Shown here piece after piece: positions 1-8,986 of a stretch of DNA of 64,000 bases; within the stretch, counting starts at the first letter, position 1, and every line of letters begins with the position of its first letter. The position numbers were made by a program, and so were the translations under genes. The stretch is from NCBI RefSeq assembly GCF_017356015.1, contig NZ_JAFIQV010000033.1, positions 17,966 to 81,965 on the forward strand. The letters run 5' to 3'. The notes beneath the pieces were generated by a model. The model was given only the letters and a program-made list of their open reading frames with translations, had not been told where the DNA came from and made no database searches. Source of the DNA: Azospirillum sp. SYSU D00513. Lineage in GTDB: Bacteria > Pseudomonadota > Alphaproteobacteria > Azospirillales > Azospirillaceae.

Positions 1-709
1 CCATAGTCCGAGCCAGGGTTGGCCAGGGACTGACCCAGCCTGTTATGAGCAGGGCATCCGGATGGCGCTCATGAAAGCGTCGGAAAGCGGCGACGGCGAT
101 GTCCTGCCCCTTGCGGAATTCAAGCTTGCCGCCGGAATAGACGATGAAGCGGGCCTGGGCATGGGCACGGGGAGGACCGGGGTAAAAAATGGTCTCATCA
201 ATGCCCTGCGGGCAGACGTCCACCTGATCGAGTCCGGCCGCGCGCAGCACCTTGGCCGTCCAAGTGGCGCCGGCCGCGATCCGTGCGAAACGCCGGCCGC
301 GGTCCAGGGCTTCCGGCCCCAGATTGGTGTCTTCGAGAAAGACGATGGCAAGGTTGGGTGCTCCGCTGATGGACGCCGTGGCCGGTGCTCCGAATAAGCC
401 GTTGCCCAGGCCGTGCAGCATCGGAAAATTGCCGCGCACCGGGCTGGCCGGGTCCGGACGGTTCTTCAAGGCCTTGGCGGTGGACGCGGCGCTTGTGCTC
501 AGCCGTTCGAGAACGGCGGCATCGAACGCGTTCCGGTCGACGGAGGACAGGGGATAGAACGGCACCGGGTCCAGGTCGCCGCGGGCCAGCATGCGGCGCG
601 CGATGTGAAGACCAAGGACGCCCCATCCGGAAAAACTGCCGAGTTGCCAAAGGAGGCCGACCTTCCGGATCGCCCCCTCGCTGTCCAGCCTCACCTTCGT
701 CGGCAGCAT
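1..709 (-). CDS. Glycosyltransferase (GT4-like), C-terminus beyond the window
   Basis: The visible 236 residues form the N-terminal Rossmann-like half of a GT-B glycosyltransferase and the start of the donor-binding half. The peptide VYSGGKLEFRKGQDIAVAA near residue 190 is the usual opening of the GT4 C-terminal domain. The ATG at 709 is preceded by GAAGGA with nine bases between, which supports this start. The gene runs off the left edge, so the donor-site EX7E motif is not visible. It probably transfers a sugar in the surface-glycan pathway encoded by its neighbours; donor and acceptor cannot be read from sequence. It is divergent from the gene at 944. Confidence 0.75.
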   Translation of the reverse strand, partial: MLPTKVRLDSEGAIRKVGLLWQLGSFSGWGVLGLHIARRMLARGDLDPVPFYPLSSVDRNAFDAAVLERLSTSAASTAKALKNRPDPASPVRGNFPMLHGLGNGLFGAPATASISGAPNLAIVFLEDTNLGPEALDRGRRFARIAAGATWTAKVLRAAGLDQVDVCPQGIDETIFYPGPPRAHAQARFIVYSGGKLEFRKGQDIAVAAFRRFHERHPDALLITGWVSPWPTLARTM

Positions 710-943
710 CAGGCCATGTCCTTCACGGGCCTCGGCAGCTCCTTTGCCTCAGGTCCGCCGCTTCCATTGGACTCCGGTTTCTTCACCAACCCCTCATTCC
801 ATCGACGATGATGCGTTCTCCTAGCCCATCTCGTTCCGCAATGCGACCATACTCTCTCGCCGGCCTTTCTTGACAGTCCAGCGGGGGAACGATCATGGTC
901 GGCCCACTTCTCATCGACCATCTGATGGCGGCTCCTTTCCATC

Positions 944-1819
944 ATGCGCATCCTCATCACGATCCCGCACTATTTCGGGCCGCCGGATCCGGCTTCGAAT
1001 GACGCTTCCTACGGATCGACCAGCCGTGACCCGGCAGTCCGCATTGCCGCCCTACGGGCCGCCATCATCTCCTGCCATCGGCATTTCGGTTACCAGGGCA
1101 TGATGTACAGCGAAGGCACGAACCGGATCGTGCGCCCTGCAAACGTTGGTTTCGCCACCTCCGTCGATGTCGTGGTGTTTACGACCCAAGGCCGCCATCT
1201 GCTGGAAAATCTCGGCCTGCCGAGCGGTTTCTTCGAGCACCGGTCCGTCGATGCGGATCCCATGATGATCGGGTTCGAATGCCATAAGGAGTTGGCGAAC
1301 CGGCTTGGGCAGTATGACTACTACGGCTACATAGAGGACGATCTGGTCATCACCGACCAGAATTTTTTCGATAAGATTTCGATGTTCAACAAGTCACACG
1401 GAGATTCCTGCGTTTTGTTGCCGAATCGCTATGAAACGGCCATGCCTTCCATGTTCAACAAGCTCTACATCGATCGCGTCACGTTGCCGTATTTGCCGCG
1501 CCTCAGCACCGAGCCAGACGACCGCCGAACCATCCAAGGACAATTCCTGAACCGCCCTCTTCTCTTCGAGCGCCCTTCGAACCCCCACTCCGGCTGCTTC
1601 TTCCTGGACGAGCATCAAATGAGGATATGGCAGGCGCAACCTTTCTTCTTGGACAGGGACGCGAGCTTCGTCGGACCTTTGGAAAGCGCCGCGACCCTCG
1701 GCATTATGCGCAGCTTCAAAATCTATAAGCCGCACGAATCCTGCGCGAATTTCCTAGAAATCCACCACGCCTGCAACCGCTACTTGGAGCGCCAAATCAA
1801 GACCGTACCGAATTTCTGA
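944..1819 (+). CDS. Uncharacterised protein, possible GT-A-like glycosyltransferase
   Basis: A 291-residue protein that I do not recognise. It has no signal peptide and no TPR units. The stretch YYGYIEDDLVITDQ (about residues 126-139) resembles the acidic metal-binding DxD region of GT-A glycosyltransferases, and the setting inside a glycosyltransferase cluster fits that. The rest (aromatic-rich, an HSGCFFLDE segment near residue 220) matches no family I can name. It stands alone on the plus strand between two minus-strand glycosyltransferase genes. The Shine-Dalgarno is weak. Glycan-related function is inference. Confidence 0.7.
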   Translation: MRILITIPHYFGPPDPASNDASYGSTSRDPAVRIAALRAAIISCHRHFGYQGMMYSEGTNRIVRPANVGFATSVDVVVFTTQGRHLLENLGLPSGFFEHRSVDADPMMIGFECHKELANRLGQYDYYGYIEDDLVITDQNFFDKISMFNKSHGDSCVLLPNRYETAMPSMFNKLYIDRVTLPYLPRLSTEPDDRRTIQGQFLNRPLLFERPSNPHSGCFFLDEHQMRIWQAQPFFLDRDASFVGPLESAATLGIMRSFKIYKPHESCANFLEIHHACNRYLERQIKTVPNF

Positions 1820-1851
1820 AGCCACGCGGGGAACCGGTCGCGGATCAGGAA

Positions 1852-2859
1852 TCAATTCAAGACGCAGCCGTTCGGGAGGTCGGCCAGGATCGCGTGCCAT
1901 TGCTCCGCCACTGCGGACGGAGTAAATTGATTGCGGATCAGAGCTTGGCCATCGGCAATGCGCGAGGGGATCTCGGATGAATGCGCCAGAGCCCAGGCGA
2001 TGCCATCCGCCAACGCTTCGGCCAGCACCGCAGATCCGGCGAAGGTCTCATAGCTCGGCAGCGGAAAAGCCACGGGCAGGCGTCCAGCCCAGAGGGCCGA
2101 GGCCACACGGTTTGCCGACTTGGCTTGCTTTTCCTCGGTCGGAAAGCTCGGCACGACCACTAGATGGCAGTCTTGCAGGGCCTCATGCATGGTTTCCGGC
2201 GACCAGGGCACGCACCGGATCGGCAGCCCTTCACGTTGCGCAGGAAATCGCGCCCCGACCTGAGCCGACAGCTGGGTAACGACGGTCAGCGAAAGCGGCA
2301 CCTCGTGATGGAAGCGGTCCAAGCCGGGAAGCGCAGCATCCAAGGCATCGAGATTGGCAGGTTGCCCGAACCACAGAAGCCTCAAGGCACCCCCCTGCGT
2401 TCGTCGAAAAGCAGGAGGAAGCGCATCCCCTTCCACACAATCGGGGATGATCGAGACGGGCACATCCGAACCCGCACGCAAGCGGTCGGCCAGAACCATG
2501 CTTGGAACCGTGCAGACGTCCGCCAGTTTCAGCAGTCCGGCATAGCTGTGGTTCAGGGGATCCAGCTGGTAATCGTCACACAGGTCGACGATGATTCGTT
2601 GCCCCCGTTCCTGCATGATCCGCACCAGAGGGGTGATGTCGGCAAACTGCTTGCCGATGATCACGGCCTCAGCGTCGTGCAGATCCGGTGCGTCCAGCCG
2701 GCCGGCCAAGGTTTCCGCCCGTACGATGGCGATACGGTGTCCTTTACGGACAAGGGCCGTAGCCGGCTCGATGCAGCGCAGCCGATGGCTGGCGAGGGGG
2801 GAGAAGAGACGCCCGCCTCTCTGTCCCAAGCTGCCTGACAGAATCCAACAGAGACGCAT
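1852..2859 (-). CDS. Glycosyltransferase, GT4-like
   Basis: A 335-residue GT-B type protein. The N-terminal half contains IIVDLCDDYQLDP (about residue 90) followed by a segment like those of GT4 enzymes that scan for nearby cell names (CTVPSMVLADRL). The C-terminal half has a donor-domain strand RLLWFGQPANLDAL and a terminal helix around AEQWHAILADL. The usual EX7E acceptor motif is degenerate (SFPTEEKQAKSANRV), resembling the subgroup in which lysine and serine follow. It is convergent with the gene at 944 and divergent from the TPR gene at 2931. The specific sugar is unknown. Confidence 0.75.
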   Translation of the reverse strand: MRLCWILSGSLGQRGGRLFSPLASHRLRCIEPATALVRKGHRIAIVRAETLAGRLDAPDLHDAEAVIIGKQFADITPLVRIMQERGQRIIVDLCDDYQLDPLNHSYAGLLKLADVCTVPSMVLADRLRAGSDVPVSIIPDCVEGDALPPAFRRTQGGALRLLWFGQPANLDALDAALPGLDRFHHEVPLSLTVVTQLSAQVGARFPAQREGLPIRCVPWSPETMHEALQDCHLVVVPSFPTEEKQAKSANRVASALWAGRLPVAFPLPSYETFAGSAVLAEALADGIAWALAHSSEIPSRIADGQALIRNQFTPSAVAEQWHAILADLPNGCVLN

Positions 2860-2930
2860 GGAAAGCAGGACGGTTCTCTTGATCAGGGCTTCCTTGCATA
2901 AACCATGTCGCGGTCTTATTCCAATCGCGC

Positions 2931-4562
2931 ATGATCATCAAGGCTCCCCCTTTCCCCCAACCTCAAACCGGCCCCTCTCTCCTCGAAACGGCACAAAACC
3001 GCCTTCAGGTTGGAGACGTCACACAGGCGGAATATTGCTGCCGGCGCTTCCTGCCGGATGCCCCGGCTAACCCCGAGGCCCTGCATCTGCTTGGGCTGAT
3101 CGCGTTTCAGGCCGGGGATACGGCGCGTGCCCTACTAGCCTTCGGGCGGGCGGTGGCGGTGCGTCCAGACCATGTGCGGGCTCATGCCAACCGGGCAGGC
3201 GCCCTGCAGCGGCTGGGTCATCATGAGGCCGCGCACCAAGCCTGCCTTCGGGCACTGGCCCTCGACCCGGCGCTACCAGCTCTCCAGCAGAACCTCGGCG
3301 CGTTGCTGCGGGAACTGGGGCGGGCGGAGCAGGCCTTGAAAGCTTTCCGCAGATCTGCACGGCTTGCCCCCCAGAATGGCGCGGCCTTCCACGCGCTCGG
3401 CAACGCCTTGCGGGGAATGGGCCGGCTCGACGAAGCTATGGAAGCCTATCAAAGGCTGATCTCCCTGCATCCCGCCGCCGCTACGGCTCATGGCAATCTC
3501 GGAGTCATGCTGCAGTTCCAGGGCCGGCTGGTTGAGGCTTCGGCATGCTATGCCCGTGCGCTCGCTATCGACCCCTCTTACGCCGAGGCGCGCAGCAACC
3601 TGGGGCTCGTGCAGCTTCTGACCGGCGATCTGGCGGCTGGCTGGGTGAACCACGCGGCGCGTTGGGAAACCGGCGACCGTGCAGCCAGCCGGCGGGACTT
3701 CCCGCTTCCGGCTTGGAACGGCGCTCCCCTAGCCGGCAAAAAGCTTTTGGTCTGGGGGGAGCTAGGCGTCGGCGACGAGATCCTGCTGGCCGGCATGGTC
3801 CCGGACTTAGCGGAGCGGGGAATCGGGTGCGTGCTGGAGACGGCACCCCGGCTGGTGCCGCTGTTCGCGCGGTCCTTCCCAGATGTGGAGGTCGTGCCCC
3901 GCACCGCACCGCCCGACCCAGCGACCGGACGGGCGGAGCTTGCCGCTCATTGCGCGCTTGGCGATCTCGGGCGTCGGCTGCGCCCAGACTTCGACAGCTT
4001 TCCCCGCCGGCCCGCCTACCTCGCCGCCGATCCGGAAAAGGTGCGGGTCCTGCGGGCCCGCTACCGGGCTGAAGCCGGCGACAATCTCCTGGTCGGGATT
4101 TCCTGGCACTCGGCCAACCCTGACCATCGCGACTTCAAGAGCGCCCCCCTGGAACTGTGGCAGCCGATCCTGGAGCTGCCAGGTATCACCTTCGTCGATC
4201 TGCAGTACGGTGACCGTTCGGCCGAGCTGGGCGCCGTCCGGCGGAAATTCGGGGTCACGATCCTGCGGGACGCCCTGATCGATCCCCTCGCTGATCTCGA
4301 CGGCTTCGCCGCCCAGGTCGCGACGCTGGATCTGGTGATCTCCATCAGCAACACCACGGTCCATGTGGCCGGCGCGCTCGGTATCCCGGTCTGGACGCTT
4401 CTGGCGCGGCAGACAGGGTTCCTGTGGTGCTGGTTCACAGAGCGGGAGGACAGCCCCTGGTATCCGTCCATGCGGCTGTACCGGCAGCGGACGGCAGGCG
4501 ACTGGACGCCTGTTCTCGAGCGCGTGCGCGGGAACTTGGCTCGGCTGCTGGCCGCGCGATGA
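2931..4562 (+). CDS. TPR-repeat protein with C-terminal GT9-like glycosyltransferase half
   Basis: A 543-residue protein. Residues about 15-235 are roughly six TPR units (repeated A-hxxLGxxLxxxGRxxEA pattern, for example GRLDEAMEAYQRLISLHP). Residues about 265-540 form a GT-B-like half with KKLLVWGELGVGDEILLAG and SISNTTVHVAGALGIPVWTLL. The second resembles the ADP-heptose:LPS heptosyltransferase (GT9) signature, in which D/S-T-x-x-x-H-x-A-G-A-L-G binds the nucleotide. Proteins of this architecture are common in alphaproteobacterial flagellin and surface glycosylation loci. It is convergent with the GT4 gene at 4569, with a 6-bp gap. Paralogues of the same design lie at 10220 and 18479. Confidence 0.8.
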   Translation: MIIKAPPFPQPQTGPSLLETAQNRLQVGDVTQAEYCCRRFLPDAPANPEALHLLGLIAFQAGDTARALLAFGRAVAVRPDHVRAHANRAGALQRLGHHEAAHQACLRALALDPALPALQQNLGALLRELGRAEQALKAFRRSARLAPQNGAAFHALGNALRGMGRLDEAMEAYQRLISLHPAAATAHGNLGVMLQFQGRLVEASACYARALAIDPSYAEARSNLGLVQLLTGDLAAGWVNHAARWETGDRAASRRDFPLPAWNGAPLAGKKLLVWGELGVGDEILLAGMVPDLAERGIGCVLETAPRLVPLFARSFPDVEVVPRTAPPDPATGRAELAAHCALGDLGRRLRPDFDSFPRRPAYLAADPEKVRVLRARYRAEAGDNLLVGISWHSANPDHRDFKSAPLELWQPILELPGITFVDLQYGDRSAELGAVRRKFGVTILRDALIDPLADLDGFAAQVATLDLVISISNTTVHVAGALGIPVWTLLARQTGFLWCWFTEREDSPWYPSMRLYRQRTAGDWTPVLERVRGNLARLLAAR

Positions 4563-4568
4563 CTGCCG

Positions 4569-5591
4569 TCATGCCCGCCCCTTGGCGATGGTGTCTGCCA
4601 AGGCCCTGAGCAGCCTGTCCCGGCTCTGGGCCGCATTATGGCGCTCCCGGTAGGTCTGTTGCCCGTTGGCGGCCAGCCGATGCCGCAAGGCCGGATTATC
4701 GCGCAAGCGGGCAAGATTCTCGGCCAGCTTTTCGGCATTCCCGACTGGCGACATCAACCCGTTCCAGTCATGGCGGATGGTTTCGGGAATCGGGCCGTAA
4801 TCGCTGGAAGCGACAGGCAGCCCGACCTGCAAGGCCTCCATTATGGCAAGCGCCACCAGGTCATCGCGTGTTGGGACCGAAAGTGCGTCGCAATGCTGCA
4901 GATACGCGGCGACCTGCTCTTCCGTCTTCGGACCAGCGAAGACGATCCGGGTTTTCTCCTCCGCAGTCAGGGAGGGACTGAAGTTCGGATGGCGCGGGCC
5001 AACATAGATCAGGCGAACGGCCGGATCCGCTAGCCTGCGCACGGCGGCCAGCGTCAGGTCGGTCCCCTTGCGCAGCTCAACCGCGCCGAGCTGGAGGATG
5101 TTGAAAAAGCCCGGAACGACCTCCTGCGGTCGTGGACGGGGGCTCGGGTCGACTGCGGCACCGTTCTCGACGATGGTCCAGTTTTCTCGCGTCAGCCACT
5201 CCCGATAGACCTCCGTTGCCTGCCAACGGGTGGGGAACACGATGGTCGTGGCCGCCGCGAAGGCTTCGGGAGAGAAACGGCCGGCGCGAACCATGGCGGC
5301 CCCAAACTGCGGTTCATGGATCCACCACAGAACGGGGCGCCGAGCCGCGCACCGCTGGAGCAGGTGCCCCGTCAGGAGGGAATTGCACAGCACGACGTCA
5401 TAGGAATCGAGAGCGGCTTCCGTCATAACCCTGATCCCGGCCGCCTCATAGGCTCCTTTCAGGGATGGAGGGCCAAGCTGCCCCCACAGTAGATCGGCCG
5501 AATGCTCGGGCGTGACGGTTTTTAGGAAGCGGTACAGGCAGAGCGATGAGCCCGAATAGTCCAGATTGCCCGATACGGCCAGCATCCTCAT
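4569..5591 (-). CDS. Glycosyltransferase family 4
   Basis: A 340-residue GT4 enzyme. The N-terminal domain begins LAVSGNLDYSGSSLCLYRFL. The donor domain starts at about residue 165 (FNILQLGAVELRKGTDLTLA) and carries ALAIMEALQVGLPVASSDYG, a recognisable EX7E-region equivalent. Three ATGs lie in a row; I chose 5591 because GGGGGAG is six bases upstream of it and directly abuts the first ATG at 5597. It is the last gene of a minus-strand glycosyltransferase array starting near 13.9 kb, about 110 bp after its predecessor. Confidence 0.85.
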   Translation of the reverse strand: MRMLAVSGNLDYSGSSLCLYRFLKTVTPEHSADLLWGQLGPPSLKGAYEAAGIRVMTEAALDSYDVVLCNSLLTGHLLQRCAARRPVLWWIHEPQFGAAMVRAGRFSPEAFAAATTIVFPTRWQATEVYREWLTRENWTIVENGAAVDPSPRPRPQEVVPGFFNILQLGAVELRKGTDLTLAAVRRLADPAVRLIYVGPRHPNFSPSLTAEEKTRIVFAGPKTEEQVAAYLQHCDALSVPTRDDLVALAIMEALQVGLPVASSDYGPIPETIRHDWNGLMSPVGNAEKLAENLARLRDNPALRHRLAANGQQTYRERHNAAQSRDRLLRALADTIAKGRA

Positions 5592-5702
5592 GCTCATCTC
5601 CCCCGGCCCAGGAACGGGCTCTCTACCAAATTTGCTCGATCACGTGACCGGAACGCAGGATATGAAAGAACAGCGGAAGCGGAGCCCGCCATGGTCAGAA
5701 CG

Positions 5703-7373
5703 CTATCCGAACCGGACCTCAAGCAGGCCACATTTGACGAGCCAACCCACGGTGCGGGCGGCCCGCCTACGCAGGTCGGGGGCGAGTAGGCCGGTCAGCT
5801 CCTCTAAGCTGCGCTCCTGCCCCTGGGCGTGCCGCAGAAGGAGTTGGACGCTCTCGGGCGGAAGCAGCGTCCCCGCGCTGAAAGTGTTCATTCCGGCCAC
5901 GAGAATGTCCGTGAGCGCCTTCTCCGGATCGGCATGCCCGCAGAAAAGACGGGTGTCCAGGCCCATCTGGCGGGTGGCGAAGCCGTGGAAGACCAGGAAG
6001 GGATCAGCCCGCAGGGGAAATGGCTCGGCAGCGGGCCGGAGGGGGGCAATTTCCTCGGCACTCGCGCGCAGTTGAGCCAACTCGCCCCACAGCGCCTCGT
6101 AAGCGGCGATCACGACGGACCAGTCGAAGAGCGCGCGGGCTCGTTTCCGGCCGGCCTCCCCCATGCGCCGGCGCAGTTCAGGATCCTCGGCCAGCCGCAG
6201 GAGCGCATCGCCGGCGGCTGCAGCGTCGACCGCCGTCGCCTGACTGGCGGCACCCATGTAGCGGTCGGAACTGTCCACCTTCATCAAGGCGCGATAAGCC
6301 AATTCCTGTCCGCTGCCCGGCAGCGGGAGAAGGGTCGGGATGCGGAATCCGACCTCGCCGTCGCTGATGGTGTCCTGGTATCCGTCCCAGTCCGACACGA
6401 TCACGGGCAGCCCGGCGGCCATGGCCTCAATGGGAGTGAGGCCGAAGGTCTCCTGTATGTTGTCGGACAGTGACATGAAAACGTCCGCGCCGAACCAGGG
6501 AGCCAGACCATGGGCGGGATCGGTCCCATCCAGGATGATGGTGTTGACGGATGGGCAGTAACGCCGGGCGCCCTCCTGGAATTCCCGTTCGATTTCGGCG
6601 TTGCTGGCCGAGCCGGTCAGCACGAGATGAAGCTTGCGGTGCATCCGTGCCTGCGTCTGTTCGCAGGCCTGGAACATGGGTAAGGGGTGAGCCTTAGCAT
6701 GAAATGACAGGCGGCCGTAGAACAGGACCACGACATCGTCCGGGCCGATGCCGTGGCGCCGCCGCAGTTCCGCTCCCAGTGTGCAGTTCTCGGGGGTGCC
6801 AGTGAAGCGGTCGCAGTCCACGCCCAAGGGTATGACCGGCATTTGCACGGGAGAGTGGGCTTGGCCGCCGAAGCGCGTCTGCAGGTAGTCGCCCCAGCTC
6901 TCCAGCACCGCGCTGATAGCGGTCCGGGCCGGATGCGACGTGACGATGAGCGCGTCCCAGGGCTGGAGCGGCGCAACCATGTAATCGCCCAGCGCGTCCA
7001 TCACTCCCGGCGTGCAGATGGTGTGCGTCACTCCGCACAGGCTGTAAGCGCGCTGATCGGAAAACCGCCGCTGCCAAGCATACTCGCCAAGAGTCGGCCC
7101 CGGAAGAAACAGGCAACCTGGTTCGGCGAGTTTCGCCAGATTGGACGTGGCAATCCATGATACCGGACGGGGACGACCGGCCATCCTTTCAACGGTCTGC
7201 GCAAACTCGACGGCCAGCCGCCGCTCCGACGCGTAGCAATGCAGAGGCATGGCGTTGTGATGACGGGACAGGGCCGCAAGAAAACCTGCACCCGCGGAGT
7301 GCCGGCCCTTGAGATCCGAACGGGCAATGGAGAAGGCGTCCGGGTGATAGTAGATGGCAGCGGTCGAGGGCAT
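5703..7373 (-). CDS. Glycosyltransferase family 4, with a C-terminal extension
   Basis: A 556-residue protein, longer than a typical 350-420-residue GT4. The canonical GT4 donor domain is clear: VVLFYGRLSFHAKAHPLPM near residue 215 and QETFGLTPIEAMAAGLPVIV near residue 310 (EX7E region). The last about 100 residues (LVFHGFATRQMGLDT onwards) form an extra helical domain that I do not recognise. It is part of the tight minus-strand array, 62 bp after the gene at 7436. It probably acts in the cytoplasm or at the inner membrane face on a surface glycan; sugar unknown. Confidence 0.85.
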   Translation of the reverse strand: MPSTAAIYYHPDAFSIARSDLKGRHSAGAGFLAALSRHHNAMPLHCYASERRLAVEFAQTVERMAGRPRPVSWIATSNLAKLAEPGCLFLPGPTLGEYAWQRRFSDQRAYSLCGVTHTICTPGVMDALGDYMVAPLQPWDALIVTSHPARTAISAVLESWGDYLQTRFGGQAHSPVQMPVIPLGVDCDRFTGTPENCTLGAELRRRHGIGPDDVVVLFYGRLSFHAKAHPLPMFQACEQTQARMHRKLHLVLTGSASNAEIEREFQEGARRYCPSVNTIILDGTDPAHGLAPWFGADVFMSLSDNIQETFGLTPIEAMAAGLPVIVSDWDGYQDTISDGEVGFRIPTLLPLPGSGQELAYRALMKVDSSDRYMGAASQATAVDAAAAGDALLRLAEDPELRRRMGEAGRKRARALFDWSVVIAAYEALWGELAQLRASAEEIAPLRPAAEPFPLRADPFLVFHGFATRQMGLDTRLFCGHADPEKALTDILVAGMNTFSAGTLLPPESVQLLLRHAQGQERSLEELTGLLAPDLRRRAARTVGWLVKCGLLEVRFG

Positions 7374-7435
7374 GGGAGCCTTGTTTCGGACAGAAGTTGC
7401 ACGGAACGGAATGAACAGCCCTCAAGGTGTCCGGA

Positions 7436-8986
7436 TCATGGCCGCAGCTCCGGCACACGCTCGAACAGCCGGGCGTCTAGTTCCGCCTTGCGGTCCAGCA
7501 GGGACTCATACCAGGACAGCCGCTTGCGGAAATGCTGGGCCAGCAGACGGTGGCCCAGCACGTAACCGTAGGCGCGGTCGGCAATGCCGCTGCGTGCCGA
7601 CGGATCGACGACCAGCTGGTTCAGCCGGTCATGGAATTCCTGGGGGGTGCGGAACAGGACACCCGTCACGCCGTCCTCGACCGAGCCACTGTAAACGGTG
7701 GGGCTGGCCAGGGCCACGACGCCATGGGCCGCGCATTCGATGAATTTCAGGTCGGACTTGCAACGGTTGAACAGTGTATCGTTGAGCGGCAGAAGCCCGA
7801 TGTCGCACCGCCGCAGGATCTCGATGTAACCGTCATAGCCGCAGGTCGGCGTAAAGCTCTTGTCGTCGGTCGCGAGCGCGTCGAAGAAGGCGCGGTCATG
7901 CACGACCTGCACGTCGATCCAGCCCCGGTGCTCGGCCAGGAGGCGGTTCAGCGGCTCCATCAGGGCGTGCCAGTCACTGCCCCTGTTGAAGGCGCCGAAG
8001 AACAGGGTCGTCCGTCCGTTCGGGCGCGGCGGACGAGCTGGCGGAAGGGCGGAGATCTGGTTGGGGAAAACGGCGAGTTCCGGGTTGAAGGGCCGCAGCT
8101 CCTCGGCCAGGACCTCGGTCGAGGTCTGCACCGCGTGCACGCCGCGGAAGGTGAGATGCCCGAACTCGGTCATCGCCGGCCAATGGCTCGGGTGATCGTC
8201 GAATTCCGAAATTAGGAGATAGCCCTGCCGCAGAGCGGCTTTCAAAGCCGGCACATCCCGTGGACCGTAGATCCTCCGCTGAAGGAGCACGATCCGCCGT
8301 TCGCCCGGCAAAGACTCGAGCGAACGAATGTGCTCGACCGAGGATTGGGTCCTCACCCCGGGCACGGTCGCCAGGAAAGCGTTCGGCAGGTCAATGCGCG
8401 TGTCGTTGCAGCCTCCGGCCGGCCTCAGCGTCATGGCGTTTAGGAGGAGGCGCCGGAACCCCTCCATCCGCGTGGCCTGAACGATCAGATGCGAAAAGCC
8501 GTCCGCACCGCCAGAGGACACCATGAAGCCCTGCGCCACGAGCAGCCCGCTTCCCGCCAGGGCCGCCTGGAGCGCGTCCATCAAGGGCAGGCCTGCCTTG
8601 TCGGCACGCAGGCGCTCGCAGGCCGACCGGGGAAGCACGAACAGAACCGAGGCGCCTGGCTTCAGATAGGGCACGAGAGCCCCGACCGCCGCGAAGGGCG
8701 CCGGCAGGGCCAGGAAGACCTCGTGCAGCACCAGGCAGTCGAACTGCGGCTGCGCCGGACCCAGCAGGGCTGAAGGCTCGGCAAGCGGCCGGTCCTCCGG
8801 CAAGGGCAGGACGGCGAAGCGGATCGCCGGATTACGCCGCCGGACCAGGAGCGCCACGGATTCGCCCGGCCGGCAGAGTTCGAACACAGCGCGGCTGTCC
8901 GGCGGGATCAGCCCTGCTAAGCGGCCGGCAACTCTTCTGAACGGGGCCTCCGTGGAGGAGGCCGGAGCGCTCGGAGCGGCGCTCAC
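7436..8986 (-). CDS. Degenerate methyltransferase-like domain fused to a glycosyltransferase
   Basis: A 516-residue protein. Residues about 20-180 resemble a class I methyltransferase fold: VALLVRRRNPAIRFAVLPL, then FDCLVLHEVFLALPAPF and a LKPGASVLFVLP strand as in methyltransferases. The glycine-rich SAM loop is absent, so this part may be inactive. Residues about 220-516 form a GT4-like half with TLFFGAFNRGSDWHALMEP and LKFIECAAHGVVALASPTVY. The start ATG at 8986 overlaps the upstream stop by an ATGA junction, implying translational coupling. A glycan-modification role is inferred from context. Confidence 0.75.
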   Translation of the reverse strand: MSAAPSAPASSTEAPFRRVAGRLAGLIPPDSRAVFELCRPGESVALLVRRRNPAIRFAVLPLPEDRPLAEPSALLGPAQPQFDCLVLHEVFLALPAPFAAVGALVPYLKPGASVLFVLPRSACERLRADKAGLPLMDALQAALAGSGLLVAQGFMVSSGGADGFSHLIVQATRMEGFRRLLLNAMTLRPAGGCNDTRIDLPNAFLATVPGVRTQSSVEHIRSLESLPGERRIVLLQRRIYGPRDVPALKAALRQGYLLISEFDDHPSHWPAMTEFGHLTFRGVHAVQTSTEVLAEELRPFNPELAVFPNQISALPPARPPRPNGRTTLFFGAFNRGSDWHALMEPLNRLLAEHRGWIDVQVVHDRAFFDALATDDKSFTPTCGYDGYIEILRRCDIGLLPLNDTLFNRCKSDLKFIECAAHGVVALASPTVYSGSVEDGVTGVLFRTPQEFHDRLNQLVVDPSARSGIADRAYGYVLGHRLLAQHFRKRLSWYESLLDRKAELDARLFERVPELRP

